Part shown: positions 24,871 through 35,023 of the stretch, in pieces
Layout of the letters: each line of letters starts with the position of its first letter
How positions within the stretch are numbered: position 1 is the stretch's first letter
Translations under genes and position numbers: made by a program
Assembly (NCBI RefSeq): GCF_000213575.1
Contig: NZ_GL892006.1
Location: 18,203-82,202, forward strand
DNA length: 64,000 nucleotides
Source: Dysgonomonas mossii DSM 22836
GTDB lineage: Bacteria > Bacteroidota > Bacteroidia > Bacteroidales > Dysgonomonadaceae
Direction: 5' to 3'
Notes under the pieces: generated by a model
What the model was told of the DNA's origin: nothing
Databases searched by the model: none
Seen by the model: the letters and a program-made list of their open reading frames with translations, nothing else

Positions 24871-27675
24871 ATGAGGAAGTCTTTTATTTTTATCGCTTTA
24901 CTAGCCATAGCCGGACTTGTCAAAGCACAAACAATGGAAAAACTACCTATCGATCCGCAGGTTAGATATGGGAAGTTAGAAAACGGACTTACATACTATA
25001 TCCGTCATAACGCCTACCCTGAGAAACGAGCTAACTTTTATATCGCTCAGAAGGTAGGTTCTATGCAGGAAGAAGACAATCAGGCAGGATTAGCCCACTT
25101 TCTTGAACACATGGCTTTCAACGGGTCAAAAAACTTTCCGGGGAAAAAGACTATGTTAAACTATCTGGAGTCAATCGGAGTTAAATTTGGGGCAAATGTA
25201 AATGCATACACCTCATTTGACGAAACTGTATACAATCTGGATGATGTTCCCGTAGTACGTGATGCCATCATTGATTCATGCTTGATGGTATTGCACGACT
25301 GGTCTGGATTTATCGCTCTGAAAGATGAGCAAATTGATGAAGAAAGACTTGTTATAAAAGAAGAATGGCGTACCCGTAGCGGCGCTCAATACCGTATATG
25401 GGATAAGCAGCTACCTGTTATTTTCGAAGGAAGTAAATATGCCGACCGTATGCCGATTGGTAAAATGGAAATTGTAGAAAATTTCCCTTATCAGACATTA
25501 CGCGATTACTACCACAAATGGTATCGTCCCGATTTGCAGGGTATTGTTATCGTTGGAGACATCAATGTAGATGAAGTAGAGGCTAAGATAAAAGCCATGT
25601 GGTCTGATATTCCTAAACCGGTAAATCCGGCAGAAAGAGTTTACTTCCCTGTTCCGGATAATGATAAACCAATTGTATCTGTTATTACCGACCCCGAGGC
25701 TGTAAGAACTCAAGTTACTCTGTATATTAAGCACGATGTAATACCTGCTGAGACAAAACAAACTCAGGAAGGTCTGATTATTAGCTTCATAAAAAGCCTT
25801 GCTTCGAATATGCTATCAGATCGCTTAGAGGAAATATCTCAAAAAGGAGATGCTCCCTTTGCAGCATCCTACGCATACGATGGAGAGTTCTTTGTATCAA
25901 AAACAAAAGATGCATGGACCACTATTGCGCTAAGTAAGGAAGGAAAAGTTGATGAGACTTTAGCGAGTCTTATAAGAGAAAACGAACGTATCAAAAGGTT
26001 CGGATATACCGATGCCGAAGTAGAAAGAGCAAAGGCTACCTTATTGGAACAATACGAAAATATGTATAACAACAGAAATAAAGAGCTTAACAACAGATAC
26101 GTTCAAGAATATGTAAGAAGCTTTACTAGCGATGAGGGCATACCGGGTATAGAATACGAATATGATTTCGTTAAGAAGTTTGCTCCATTTATAAATGCTC
26201 AGGCAATAAACGCTGTTGTAAAACAATTGATTGCAGATAAGAATATTGTGATTACCGTAACAGGCCCTGAAAAAGAAGGACTTGTATATCCTACAACAGA
26301 AGAATTGTTGAATGTATTTAAGAAAGTAGAAGCCGAAAATATTACAGCATACCAAGAAGCCGTATCCAACGAACCTCTTGTAAGCCAATTACCAAAACCG
26401 GGATCTATCGTCAAGACTGAAGCTGACAACACCCTAGGGACTACCATATGGACACTATCGAACGGCATGAAAGTAGTTATTAAAAAAACGGACTTTAAAG
26501 ATGACGAGATACTAATGTCTGCTCATGCTTATGGAGGAACTTCTATAATTCCTGACGCTGATATCTATAATGCAAATATGGCTTCAATGGTTCCATCGGT
26601 AGGCGGTATTGGCAATTTCAGCTCTACAGATCTAAAGAAAGTATTGGCAGGTAAATCTGCCAATGTAAACAATAGTATATCGGCTTATACACAAGGGTTC
26701 AATGGATCTTCAAACATGAAGGATTTGGAAACAATGCTTCAGTTGACTTATCTATATTTTACCGCTCCACGTAAAGACGAAGGCGCATACTCCAACATTA
26801 TGGATTTGATCAAAAATCAGCTGAAGAACTTAACTTCCGAACCTTCGTTCATCTTGAATATCAACAAAACAAAAGCAATGTATGGAGACAACCCTCGCAT
26901 GCAAGTTATGTTGTTAGAAGATGCAGAAAAGTTGAACTACGATCGTATTATTGAGATATACAAAGAAATATATGCAAATCCGGGTTCATTTGTTTTCAAC
27001 TTTGTGGGTACAGTAGACGAAGCTATTCTGAAACCTTTGGTAGAGCAATACCTTGCTTCACTACCATCAGGAAACAAAGATGCTAAATATAAAAATGTAG
27101 ATTCAAATATACGTAAAGGACAGGTTGAAAATGTTTTCGAACAAGAAATGAAAACACCAAAAACATCTGCATTCGAAATGTATAGTGGAACACTGAACTA
27201 TGAGCAAAAAAATCAAATTGCACTATCTGCACTTAAACAAATATTGGATATTGTATATGTACGTACAGTAAGAGAAGAAGCCGGCGGCACGTATGGCGTT
27301 GGGGTACGCTCTTGGATCTCTCGCATTCCGGTAGGTCAGAGTGTATTGCAGATGTCTTTTGATACTGATCCCGAAAGAGTAGCATCAATAACTCCTATTA
27401 TCAGCCGCGAAATAAATAAGATAGCAGAAAATGGTCCGGAAGATGCTGACTTCCTAAAAGTAAAAGAATATATGGTAAAGAAATTCCAAGAGGATGAAAA
27501 ACAAAACGGCTATTGGGTTGGCATATTAGGTTCCAAATATTTCTACGGAGAAGATAATCATTCAAATTATCTAACTCTTGTGAACTCCCTTTCCAAAAAT
27601 GATATCAAAGCTTTAACTAAACAATTGGTATCTCAAGGGAATCATATAGAGGTAATCATGAATCCCAAAAAATAA
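24871..27675 (+). CDS. M16 family zinc peptidase (pitrilysin type)
   Basis: 934 residues with signal peptide (MRKSFIFIALLAIAGLVKAQ). The inverted zinc motif HFLEHMAFNG (His-x-x-Glu-His, about 78-87) and the downstream Glu in DEERLVIKEEWR mark an active N-terminal M16 domain. A second M16-like domain occupies the C-terminal half (from about 510) without the zinc motif, as usual in full-length pitrilysins. The RTVREEAGGTYGVGVRSW segment near residue 800 is the conserved substrate-binding region. It degrades small proteins or peptides in the periplasm. It probably forms a unit with the preceding gene and ends in a strong terminator. Confidence 0.95.
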   Translation: MRKSFIFIALLAIAGLVKAQTMEKLPIDPQVRYGKLENGLTYYIRHNAYPEKRANFYIAQKVGSMQEEDNQAGLAHFLEHMAFNGSKNFPGKKTMLNYLESIGVKFGANVNAYTSFDETVYNLDDVPVVRDAIIDSCLMVLHDWSGFIALKDEQIDEERLVIKEEWRTRSGAQYRIWDKQLPVIFEGSKYADRMPIGKMEIVENFPYQTLRDYYHKWYRPDLQGIVIVGDINVDEVEAKIKAMWSDIPKPVNPAERVYFPVPDNDKPIVSVITDPEAVRTQVTLYIKHDVIPAETKQTQEGLIISFIKSLASNMLSDRLEEISQKGDAPFAASYAYDGEFFVSKTKDAWTTIALSKEGKVDETLASLIRENERIKRFGYTDAEVERAKATLLEQYENMYNNRNKELNNRYVQEYVRSFTSDEGIPGIEYEYDFVKKFAPFINAQAINAVVKQLIADKNIVITVTGPEKEGLVYPTTEELLNVFKKVEAENITAYQEAVSNEPLVSQLPKPGSIVKTEADNTLGTTIWTLSNGMKVVIKKTDFKDDEILMSAHAYGGTSIIPDADIYNANMASMVPSVGGIGNFSSTDLKKVLAGKSANVNNSISAYTQGFNGSSNMKDLETMLQLTYLYFTAPRKDEGAYSNIMDLIKNQLKNLTSEPSFILNINKTKAMYGDNPRMQVMLLEDAEKLNYDRIIEIYKEIYANPGSFVFNFVGTVDEAILKPLVEQYLASLPSGNKDAKYKNVDSNIRKGQVENVFEQEMKTPKTSAFEMYSGTLNYEQKNQIALSALKQILDIVYVRTVREEAGGTYGVGVRSWISRIPVGQSVLQMSFDTDPERVASITPIISREINKIAENGPEDADFLKVKEYMVKKFQEDEKQNGYWVGILGSKYFYGEDNHSNYLTLVNSLSKNDIKALTKQLVSQGNHIEVIMNPKK

Positions 27676-27705
27676 AAGCTGACTTTTAAAATTCACTTCA
27701 AAATA

Positions 27706-27740
27706 AAGAAAGCCGCCTGAAAATATCAGGCGGCTTTCTT
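27706..27740. terminator. Bidirectional terminator
   Basis: AAGAAAGCCGCCTGA pairs perfectly with TCAGGCGGCTTTCTT around a 5-base loop, between the convergent M16 peptidase and trxA genes. Confidence 0.9.
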
Positions 27741-27811
27741 ATTTATATCTTCAATATCTAAATTACTGTCAATATCTGTAATTCATTATTGCACTCTATG
27801 AAAATCAGAAT

Positions 27812-28129
27812 TTATTTCAATAGATTTTCAATTTTGTCTACTAAAACAGATTTCTGTGCTGCACCAACTTGTTTATCAACCACTTCACCATTTTTAATAA
27901 AAAGTATAGTAGGGATATTACGAATACCATACTTAGAGGTAATCTCGTCATTGTTATCCACATCTACCTTACCAATGGTTACTTTACCGGCATATTCACC
28001 GGCCAATTCTTCAACAATTGGGCCAACCATACGACATGGGCCACACCACTCTGCCCAAAAATCAATAACGACAGGCTTGTCCGATTTTAGAACATCCTCA
28101 AAACTTGCATCTGTAATTTCTAAAGCCAT
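27812..28129 (-). CDS. trxA: Thioredoxin
   Basis: 105 residues, the classic thioredoxin size, with active site AEWCGPCRM (Cys29 and Cys32) and the cis-proline loop GIRNIPTILFI near residue 72. There is no signal peptide, so it is cytoplasmic. It reduces disulfides in ribonucleotide reductase, peroxiredoxins and other partners. It follows dnaE on the same strand with a gap of 93 bases holding its own TACCTTTG -7 box. Confidence 0.97.
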   Translation of the reverse strand: MALEITDASFEDVLKSDKPVVIDFWAEWCGPCRMVGPIVEELAGEYAGKVTIGKVDVDNNDEITSKYGIRNIPTILFIKNGEVVDKQVGAAQKSVLVDKIENLLK

Positions 28130-28188
28130 AATTTTTATCTATTTGTTTATGTATTTTATATATTAAGTCTATTTTATTTTTTCCTGTG

Positions 28189-28196
28189 CAAAGGTA
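28189..28196 (-). promoter_or_regulatory. -7 box of trxA
   Basis: The minus strand reads TACCTTTG, a full TAnnTTTG match 60 bases upstream of the trxA ATG. Confidence 0.5.
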
Positions 28197-28222
28197 AATA
28201 ATCTATTTTAGATATAAAAATT

Positions 28223-31200
28223 TCAATTTACCTTAAAGACAAAACTTTCATTTTCTATCAGATAATCAATAAGTTCCTGTTTTACATTTATTTTATAGCT
28301 TCGTGAGAACAAGTCTACTTTCATATTTCGCTCTCCGTCTACTACTTCAAAATATAACAATGAATTACCCGGATTGTTTTTAGTTAAAGTTGATAATTCT
28401 TCTACCATCTGGGTATTCATGTCATGCAGGGGCAATGTAATGGTTATCTTTTCCACCAAAGTATCTTTTATGTCCGGCAACAAATGAATTGAGTTAATCT
28501 TAAGCTCCATCTGATTTGCATCATACTTACGCCCTTGCACACGCCCCCTTACAAATACATATAAACCGGGACGGCCATATTTACTAAAATTGATATAATC
28601 ATCGCCAAAAAGAGGTATCTCTCCACTACCTGTAAAATCCTCTATACGCAATATCATATAGGGCTTCCCATTTTTAGTGATACCCTCACGCATACCACTG
28701 ACCATCCCCCCAAAAGTAACTTCTTTGTTTTTTAACGCATCTTTATCCTCTATTTCAGACATACCTACATTACATACATAATTTAGGATAATCTTGTATT
28801 CATCAAGGGGATGGGCTGATAAGTAGATACCGATCAGCTCCCGCTCTTTATTCAAACGTTCCAGATCTGACCATTTCTCAACCTTAGGAATTTCGGGACG
28901 TGCAATATCAAACGAAGCATCGTCTCCAAACAGGGAGTTTGCAGCTTGATTTTTATCTATCTGAAACTTATTCCCGTAACGAATAAGCATATCTATAAAT
29001 GTCTCGCCTTTACCATTCATTCCAAAGAATTGTTCTCGCGTCATTCCCTGAAAGTTATCAAAAGCTCCGGCCAAAGCTAAAGATTCTATATTCTTCTTAT
29101 TACATGCACTAAGATTCACACGCTCTACAAAATCAAAAATATCTTTGAACGGACCATTATTTCTTCTTTCTTCTATGATATTCATTACAGCCCCCTCTCC
29201 TACACCTTTAACGGCTGCTAGACCAAAGCGAATATCTCCTTCTTTGTTCACCGAAAACTTAAGATAAGACTCATTCACATCAGGTCCAAAAACATTCAAG
29301 TTCATGGCTTTGCATTCGTCCATAAACTTGGTTATTTCCGTAATATTGGATAAGTTCCGAGAGAGAACCGCAGCCATATATTCGGATGGATAGTTTGCTT
29401 TCAACCAAGCCGTTTGATATGCAACCCAAGAATAACATGTCGCATGAGACTTATTAAATGCATACGAAGCAAATTTCTCCCAGTCGGCCCATATCTTTTC
29501 CAGTGTCTTCTTTTGATGCCCGTTCTTTGTTCCTCCGGCAATGAACTTCTCCTTTAGGGCATTCATCTTATCTATAAGCTTTTTACCCATGGCTTTACGT
29601 AGCTCATCGGATTGTCCACGTGTAAAATCTGCCAATAGACGAGAAAGTAACATGACCTGTTCCTGATATACTGTAATACCATACGTATCATTCAGATAAC
29701 GCTCCATTATCGGAATATCATAACTGATTTCTTCCTTTCCATGCTTTCGGGCAATAAATGATGGGATGTAATCCATCGGCCCCGGTCGATAAAGAGCATT
29801 CATCGCAATCAGGTCTTCAAACTTAGATGGCTGTAACTCTTTCAGGTATTTCTGCATGCCGGCAGACTCGAACTGGAATGTACCTGTTGTTTTTCCCTGA
29901 CTGTAGAGTTCATATGTTACAGGATCTTCCAACGATATACTGTCTATATCGATATCTTTACCTGTTGTATGTTTGATATTTTCAATTGCTTCTTTTATAA
30001 TCGAAAGAGTTTTTAACCCCAAGAAGTCCATTTTGATAAGTCCTGTTTCTTCAATAACAGTACCTTCATACTGAGTAACCAAGATATTTTCGCCGGTCTC
30101 CTTATCCTCGGCCGTACTAACGGGTACAATATCTGAGATAGCCTGCTGTCCGATGATGATACCACAGGCATGCACACCTGTATTGCGAACATTACCCTCA
30201 AGCATCTGCGCATATTTTATAGTATCACGCATTATCGGATCATAGCTATTTGCAGCTTCTTTTAGCTCGGGAACATATTCAATCGCATCACGCAGTGTGA
30301 CTTTTTTCTTATCGGGAATACGATCAGGAACAAACTTTGCAAGACGATTAGATTCAGACAAAGGCAGTTTTTGTACTCGAGCAACGTCTTTGATAGCCGA
30401 CTTAGTCGCCATAGTTCCATACGTGATAATATGCGCCACACGTTCTTGTCCATATTTATCTGTTACCCACTTCAATACTTTGCCTCGCCCATCATCATCG
30501 AAGTCGATATCTATATCGGGCATTGATATACGGTCGGGATTCAAGAAACGCTCAAACAGGAGATCATATTTAATAGGGTCTATATCCGTTATGCCTAAAC
30601 AATAAGCTACCGCCGAACCCGCAGCCGATCCACGTCCGGGGCCTACAGCAACTCCCATACTACGTGCTGCTGTAATAAAGTCCTGAACAATGAGGAAGTA
30701 TCCGGGGAATCCCATGGTTTTCATCGTATTCAATTCAAAATCGAGCCGTTCTACAATCTCCTGATTGCGATCTTTTCCGTATCGTTTATCTGCTCCTATG
30801 ATTGTAAGGTGTCGCAGATAGTCTGACTCCAATTTTATACGAATAACCTTATCATACCCTCCCAAACGGTGATATGCTTTTTCTCCAAATTCGAGAATAA
30901 GGTCTTCTTCGGAATACATTATTTTATACCCTTCTTCAGTTCCAAAGGAAGCATCGATCGTAAAGAAAGGCATCAATGCATCAGAGTCTATGGAATAGAA
31001 TTCAACTTTATCCGCAATTTCAAGTGTATTGGTCAATACTTCAGGATGATCTGCAAAGATTTGATTCATCTCTGCTGTTGTTTTCAACCATTCCTGTTTT
31101 GTATATCTCATCCGTTTAGGATCGTCAAAATCTTTCCCGGTACTCAAACAGATTAGTCGATCGTGCGCATCGGCATCTTCCTCATCGACAAAGTGAACAT

Positions 31201-31972
31201 CATTTGTTGCGATCACCTTAACCCCATACTTTTCACCGATACGAAGCAGTTCTTTATTTACCTTTTCCTGTAAAGGATATGCTTCAGCATTTGCGTCGGG
31301 ACGGTTTGTTTTATGTCTCTGCAACTCGAGATAATAATCTTCACCAAAGAGATTTTTAAACCACTGAACGGTTTTTTCAGCCTCTTCTATATCATCAGCC
31401 ATAATCTTTTTAGATACTTCACCTCCAAGACATGCTGTAGAGATAATAAGTCCTTCATGATATTTCTCGAGCAATTCTTTATCAATACGAGGACGCATAT
31501 AATAGCCTTCTGTCCATCCGTACGAAATCATTTTGATAAGATTTTTATACCCGGTCAGATTTTTGGCAAGAACCACCAAGTGCCAACCACTCATATCCGG
31601 TTTACCTTCCTTCAGATGTCTGCTTCGACGTGCAACATAACATTCGCAACCTATAATAGGTTTAAACTTTTTAGCCTCTTGTTCCTTTATTTTGGTTTTT
31701 AAATCTCCTATCTGAATCGAGTTGTCTGATTCTTTATCTGCCTCTAATTTCTTTATCTCAGTTTTTAATTCCTTAATAGCAGCATCATATTTCGAATTTT
31801 TCTTTTTTACGTAATTGAAAAACTCTTTTATCCCAAACATTGCGCCATGATCAGTCAATGCAATGGCTTTCATTCCATCACCAACCGCTTTATCCACTAG
31901 CTTTTGAATACTAGCCTGACCATCAAGCAGTGAATATTGGGAGTGAACATGTAAGTGTACAAAATTATTCAT
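28223..31972 (-). CDS. dnaE: DNA polymerase III alpha subunit
   Basis: 1249 residues. Order of domains: PHP domain from the N-terminus (VHLHVHSQYSLLDGQASIQK) with a charged coiled-coil insert at about residues 55-90, which I recall from other Bacteroidetes DnaE. Then the polymerase core with GPGRGSAAGSAVAYCLG and MPDIDIDFDDDGRG (catalytic Asp residues), a helix-hairpin-helix region, and an OB-fold near residue 1055 (VTFGGMVSGMREG). It is the replicative polymerase of the cell. A promoter-like TAACTTTA lies about 40 bases upstream, one mismatch from the -7 consensus. Confidence 0.98.
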   Translation of the reverse strand: MNNFVHLHVHSQYSLLDGQASIQKLVDKAVGDGMKAIALTDHGAMFGIKEFFNYVKKKNSKYDAAIKELKTEIKKLEADKESDNSIQIGDLKTKIKEQEAKKFKPIIGCECYVARRSRHLKEGKPDMSGWHLVVLAKNLTGYKNLIKMISYGWTEGYYMRPRIDKELLEKYHEGLIISTACLGGEVSKKIMADDIEEAEKTVQWFKNLFGEDYYLELQRHKTNRPDANAEAYPLQEKVNKELLRIGEKYGVKVIATNDVHFVDEEDADAHDRLICLSTGKDFDDPKRMRYTKQEWLKTTAEMNQIFADHPEVLTNTLEIADKVEFYSIDSDALMPFFTIDASFGTEEGYKIMYSEEDLILEFGEKAYHRLGGYDKVIRIKLESDYLRHLTIIGADKRYGKDRNQEIVERLDFELNTMKTMGFPGYFLIVQDFITAARSMGVAVGPGRGSAAGSAVAYCLGITDIDPIKYDLLFERFLNPDRISMPDIDIDFDDDGRGKVLKWVTDKYGQERVAHIITYGTMATKSAIKDVARVQKLPLSESNRLAKFVPDRIPDKKKVTLRDAIEYVPELKEAANSYDPIMRDTIKYAQMLEGNVRNTGVHACGIIIGQQAISDIVPVSTAEDKETGENILVTQYEGTVIEETGLIKMDFLGLKTLSIIKEAIENIKHTTGKDIDIDSISLEDPVTYELYSQGKTTGTFQFESAGMQKYLKELQPSKFEDLIAMNALYRPGPMDYIPSFIARKHGKEEISYDIPIMERYLNDTYGITVYQEQVMLLSRLLADFTRGQSDELRKAMGKKLIDKMNALKEKFIAGGTKNGHQKKTLEKIWADWEKFASYAFNKSHATCYSWVAYQTAWLKANYPSEYMAAVLSRNLSNITEITKFMDECKAMNLNVFGPDVNESYLKFSVNKEGDIRFGLAAVKGVGEGAVMNIIEERRNNGPFKDIFDFVERVNLSACNKKNIESLALAGAFDNFQGMTREQFFGMNGKGETFIDMLIRYGNKFQIDKNQAANSLFGDDASFDIARPEIPKVEKWSDLERLNKERELIGIYLSAHPLDEYKIILNYVCNVGMSEIEDKDALKNKEVTFGGMVSGMREGITKNGKPYMILRIEDFTGSGEIPLFGDDYINFSKYGRPGLYVFVRGRVQGRKYDANQMELKINSIHLLPDIKDTLVEKITITLPLHDMNTQMVEELSTLTKNNPGNSLLYFEVVDGERNMKVDLFSRSYKINVKQELIDYLIENESFVFKVN

Positions 31973-32503
31973 ATCTCAATCTTTGCTTTTTCACAATTTG
32001 TAAAGTTACTATAAATAGCCTGCCTTTACCACAAAAATACGCATCAGTTTTCAACAAATAATATCCGTTAGGTTTTATGCCCTTGTAGTCACCGAGATAT
32101 AGACATGCAGGTTGTCAGTTATAAAACCAGAGCATTCACAAAACGCCATAAACAACTAATAATAAATATTTTAAAACACACAATACAATAATTAAAAACA
32201 TCATACGGAAAACATGTGGTCAGAAATTATAAATACTGACAGTTTATTAGATCTATTGATATATTTTTGTAGCAGAAGCTAAATCAAACTAACAGCTTCC
32301 TAACCTTAACTTAGAACATTCTCATTGAATTAACAAACTTTACAAAACTTGAAAATGGTAAGATCCTCCGGATTTTACCATTTTCTACATCTAACATTAT
32401 ATATTAGGACTTCTAGGTTCGATTTATAATAACGCAGAAAATCAAATTCACACCAATGTAGTTTTATAATCACCAATATATTGGTACACAGAAAATATAT
32501 AGC
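31973..32503. other. Gap of about 530 bases between dnaE and the TonB receptor gene
   Basis: Holds the dnaE promoter region on the left. In the middle a TATTTTTG -7-like box (32262-32269) lies about 80 bases before a near-perfect 16-bp hairpin (32351-32385). No open frame that looks coding was found on either strand. Confidence 0.5.
32276..32386 (+). ncRNA. Candidate small RNA upstream of the TonB receptor gene
   Basis: A TAnnTTTG match at 32262-32269 predicts transcription from about 32276. The hairpin GAAAATGGTAAGATCC/GGATTTTACCATTTTC (loop TCC, one G-U) at 32351-32385 could end a transcript of about 110 bases. No -33 box and no strong T run are visible, so this is tentative. Confidence 0.25.
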
Positions 32504-32511
32504 TAAATTTG
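32504..32511 (+). promoter_or_regulatory. -7 box of the TonB-dependent receptor gene
   Basis: TAAATTTG, a full TAnnTTTG match, 19 bases before the chosen ATG at 32531. It argues against the TTG start at 32513, which would lie at or before the transcription start. Confidence 0.5.
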
Positions 32512-32530
32512 TTTGCACAAAACTGACCGT

Positions 32531-34948
32531 ATGATCAAGAAAAACATATTATTACTTCTCATATTTATATCTTCTCTTGCTTATTCACAGCAAATAAAAA
32601 TCACAGGAAAAGTTACCAACCAGCAAAAACAGGTTTTGGAGCAGGTTTCTGTTTCTGAGATCAATAGCCGCAACGGAGTAACAACAAATGGCAGAGGCGA
32701 GTATGTATTATCTATACAACCTAAAGATTCGATTAAGATCATATTCTCTTTGATAGGCTATCAGCGTCATCAATATATAATATCTAAACCTACAAGTGAT
32801 CTGGTACTGAACATCACATTAAAAGAAGACAATAATACTTTAGGAACCGTTACGATAGAAGGGCAACAAACCGTTACCACTGTTATTGAGCGAGTCGACT
32901 ACTTGGCCACCAAACGTGCTTCAAACCCTTGGGGAAGTATAGAATCTCTCCTCGCAACTATGGGGGGAGTAAGCTCTACAAACGAACTGAGTTCGCAATA
33001 CTCTGTACGTGGAGGGAACTTTGATGAAAACATCGTATACGTTAATGGAAATGAGATTTATCGCCCTCTCTTAGTGCGTTCAGCTCAGCAGGAAGGGTTA
33101 AGTTTTATAAATCCTGACATGGTGCAAACCGTCGGTTTTTCTGCCGGAGGATATAGTGCAGAGTATGGAGACAAGATGTCATCAGTTCTTGATATTACAT
33201 ATAAAAAACCTAAAGAGTTTGAAGCGTCTGCCTCTGCCGGACTTCTAGGGGGAAGTGTTCATATCGGTAATTCGACAGGAAAATTCTCGCAGATTACAGG
33301 AATTCGTTACAAAACGACTCAGTCCTTACTGAGCACTTCCGATACTAAAGCAGAATACGACCCTTCGTTTATTGATGCTCAAACATATATAACGTACGAC
33401 TTGTCGCCCAAATGGGAAGTTAGTATGTTGGGAAACTATTCGCACAATACTTATGAATATACGCCCAAGACACGCAGTACTAGTTTTGGGACACTTACCA
33501 TCCCTCGAAACTTTACCGTATACTTTGATGGATGGGAAAAGGACAGGTTTATTACTTACCAAGCAGCATTGACGCTGAAAGGTAGCATAAATGAAAACTT
33601 AAATATAGGTATCACCGGCTCTACATTCTCTTCTGACGAAAGAGAACGTTATGATATAGAAGGCAATTATATATTGAAAGAGCAGAACATAGTAGAGGGA
33701 AATGAAACCTTTGATGAGACGTCCCTGTTGGGGATAGGACGCTATATTGAACATGCACGCAATCAGGTGAAATCGGAAGTATATACAATCAGTCATTTCG
33801 GAGACTTTAAGATAGGAAATAACCTCTTGAAATGGGGGCTCACTTATCAACAAGAAAATGTAAGAGATAAGATCAAAGAGTGGGAAATGAGAGATTCTGC
33901 GGGTTACTCTCTACCAAATACAGGAATAGATGTCAATTTATATTCGAACCTGAAAGCAGATAATAAAATCAAGCCTTCTCGTTTCTCCGGATATATACAA
34001 GACACTTATAAACTTAATACAGACAATGGCTTGTTTATCATAAATGCCGGATTGAGAGCCAGCTATTGGACTTTCAATGAAGAACTGATAGTAAGCCCAC
34101 GTGGAGCTATAGCTTTTGTGCCCAACGGAATGGAAAATTTCTCGATACGACTAGCGGGAGGCATTTATTATCAGGCTCCTTTTTACAAAGAATTCCAGAA
34201 AACAGTTAATCTAGATGGTAATAATGTTATCGAGCTAAATAAGGATATTAAATCACAAAAATCGATTCATATCGTACTCGGCACTGACTATTATTTTGGA
34301 GGCGGGGGAGAACATAACTCTCCACCGCTGAAGTTATCAGGAGAGATCTACTATAAAAAACTATCTGATCTGATTCCATATACTGTAAACAATGTAAAAA
34401 TACGCTATTCTGGCGAAAATAGTTCCAAAGGGTTTGCTCTAGGGATGGACATGAAGCTATACGGAGAGTTTATTCCGGGTGTAGATAGTTGGATTAGTCT
34501 GGGTATAATGAAAACGCAACAGGAAATAGACGGGATAAAAGTTCCTCTGCCTACAGATCAACGTTTCAACTTTGCATTATTCTATCAGGACTATATGCCG
34601 GGATATGAACGCCTAAAAATGAGCCTTAGAGGTCTGTGGTCGCAAGGCTTACCCGTATCTGCACCATACAAAGGGTATGAAAACGGATATTTCCGCACAC
34701 CGGCATATAAGCGTGTTGACATCAGTTTTTTGTGGCAAATACTAGGCGAAGATTTTGCTATACGCAACACAAACTCGCTATGTAAAGCACTAAAAAACAT
34801 CTGGCTAGGAATAGATATCTTTAATATATTCGACATGCAAAATACAAATACGTATTACTGGATTACAGATATTTACAATCATCAATATGCCGTACCAAAT
34901 TATCTGACAGGACGCCAAGTAAACGCAAAACTATTAATCGAATTTTAA
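32531..34948 (+). CDS. TonB-dependent outer-membrane receptor
   Basis: 805 residues from the ATG at 32531. Signal peptide (about 1-20, ending AYSQ), a carboxypeptidase-D-like regulatory domain (about 22-105; VTNQQKQVLEQVSVS, GRGEYVLSI), then the plug (SSQYSVRGGNFDENIVYVNG) and a 22-strand-type barrel ending in an aromatic strand (NAKLLIEF). It imports an unknown ligand, perhaps a siderophore or oligosaccharide, driven by TonB. No SusD gene accompanies it, so it is not a polysaccharide-utilisation SusC/D pair. It has no N-terminal STN domain. Confidence 0.93.
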   Translation: MIKKNILLLLIFISSLAYSQQIKITGKVTNQQKQVLEQVSVSEINSRNGVTTNGRGEYVLSIQPKDSIKIIFSLIGYQRHQYIISKPTSDLVLNITLKEDNNTLGTVTIEGQQTVTTVIERVDYLATKRASNPWGSIESLLATMGGVSSTNELSSQYSVRGGNFDENIVYVNGNEIYRPLLVRSAQQEGLSFINPDMVQTVGFSAGGYSAEYGDKMSSVLDITYKKPKEFEASASAGLLGGSVHIGNSTGKFSQITGIRYKTTQSLLSTSDTKAEYDPSFIDAQTYITYDLSPKWEVSMLGNYSHNTYEYTPKTRSTSFGTLTIPRNFTVYFDGWEKDRFITYQAALTLKGSINENLNIGITGSTFSSDERERYDIEGNYILKEQNIVEGNETFDETSLLGIGRYIEHARNQVKSEVYTISHFGDFKIGNNLLKWGLTYQQENVRDKIKEWEMRDSAGYSLPNTGIDVNLYSNLKADNKIKPSRFSGYIQDTYKLNTDNGLFIINAGLRASYWTFNEELIVSPRGAIAFVPNGMENFSIRLAGGIYYQAPFYKEFQKTVNLDGNNVIELNKDIKSQKSIHIVLGTDYYFGGGGEHNSPPLKLSGEIYYKKLSDLIPYTVNNVKIRYSGENSSKGFALGMDMKLYGEFIPGVDSWISLGIMKTQQEIDGIKVPLPTDQRFNFALFYQDYMPGYERLKMSLRGLWSQGLPVSAPYKGYENGYFRTPAYKRVDISFLWQILGEDFAIRNTNSLCKALKNIWLGIDIFNIFDMQNTNTYYWITDIYNHQYAVPNYLTGRQVNAKLLIEF

Positions 34949-35023
34949 CTTATTTAATAAATTGAATTCAATTATATAAGGTTAAATAATATAACTTTAC
35001 TATCAATCAAAAACGAACAGATT

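Noticed and set aside
23994..27675. Polysaccharide-utilisation locus
   Set aside because: The EEP-fold lipoprotein and M16 peptidase have no SusC/SusD pair or glycoside hydrolase near them.
31313..31702. Plus-strand frame of 129 codons
   Set aside because: Antisense to dnaE, whose coding is certain.
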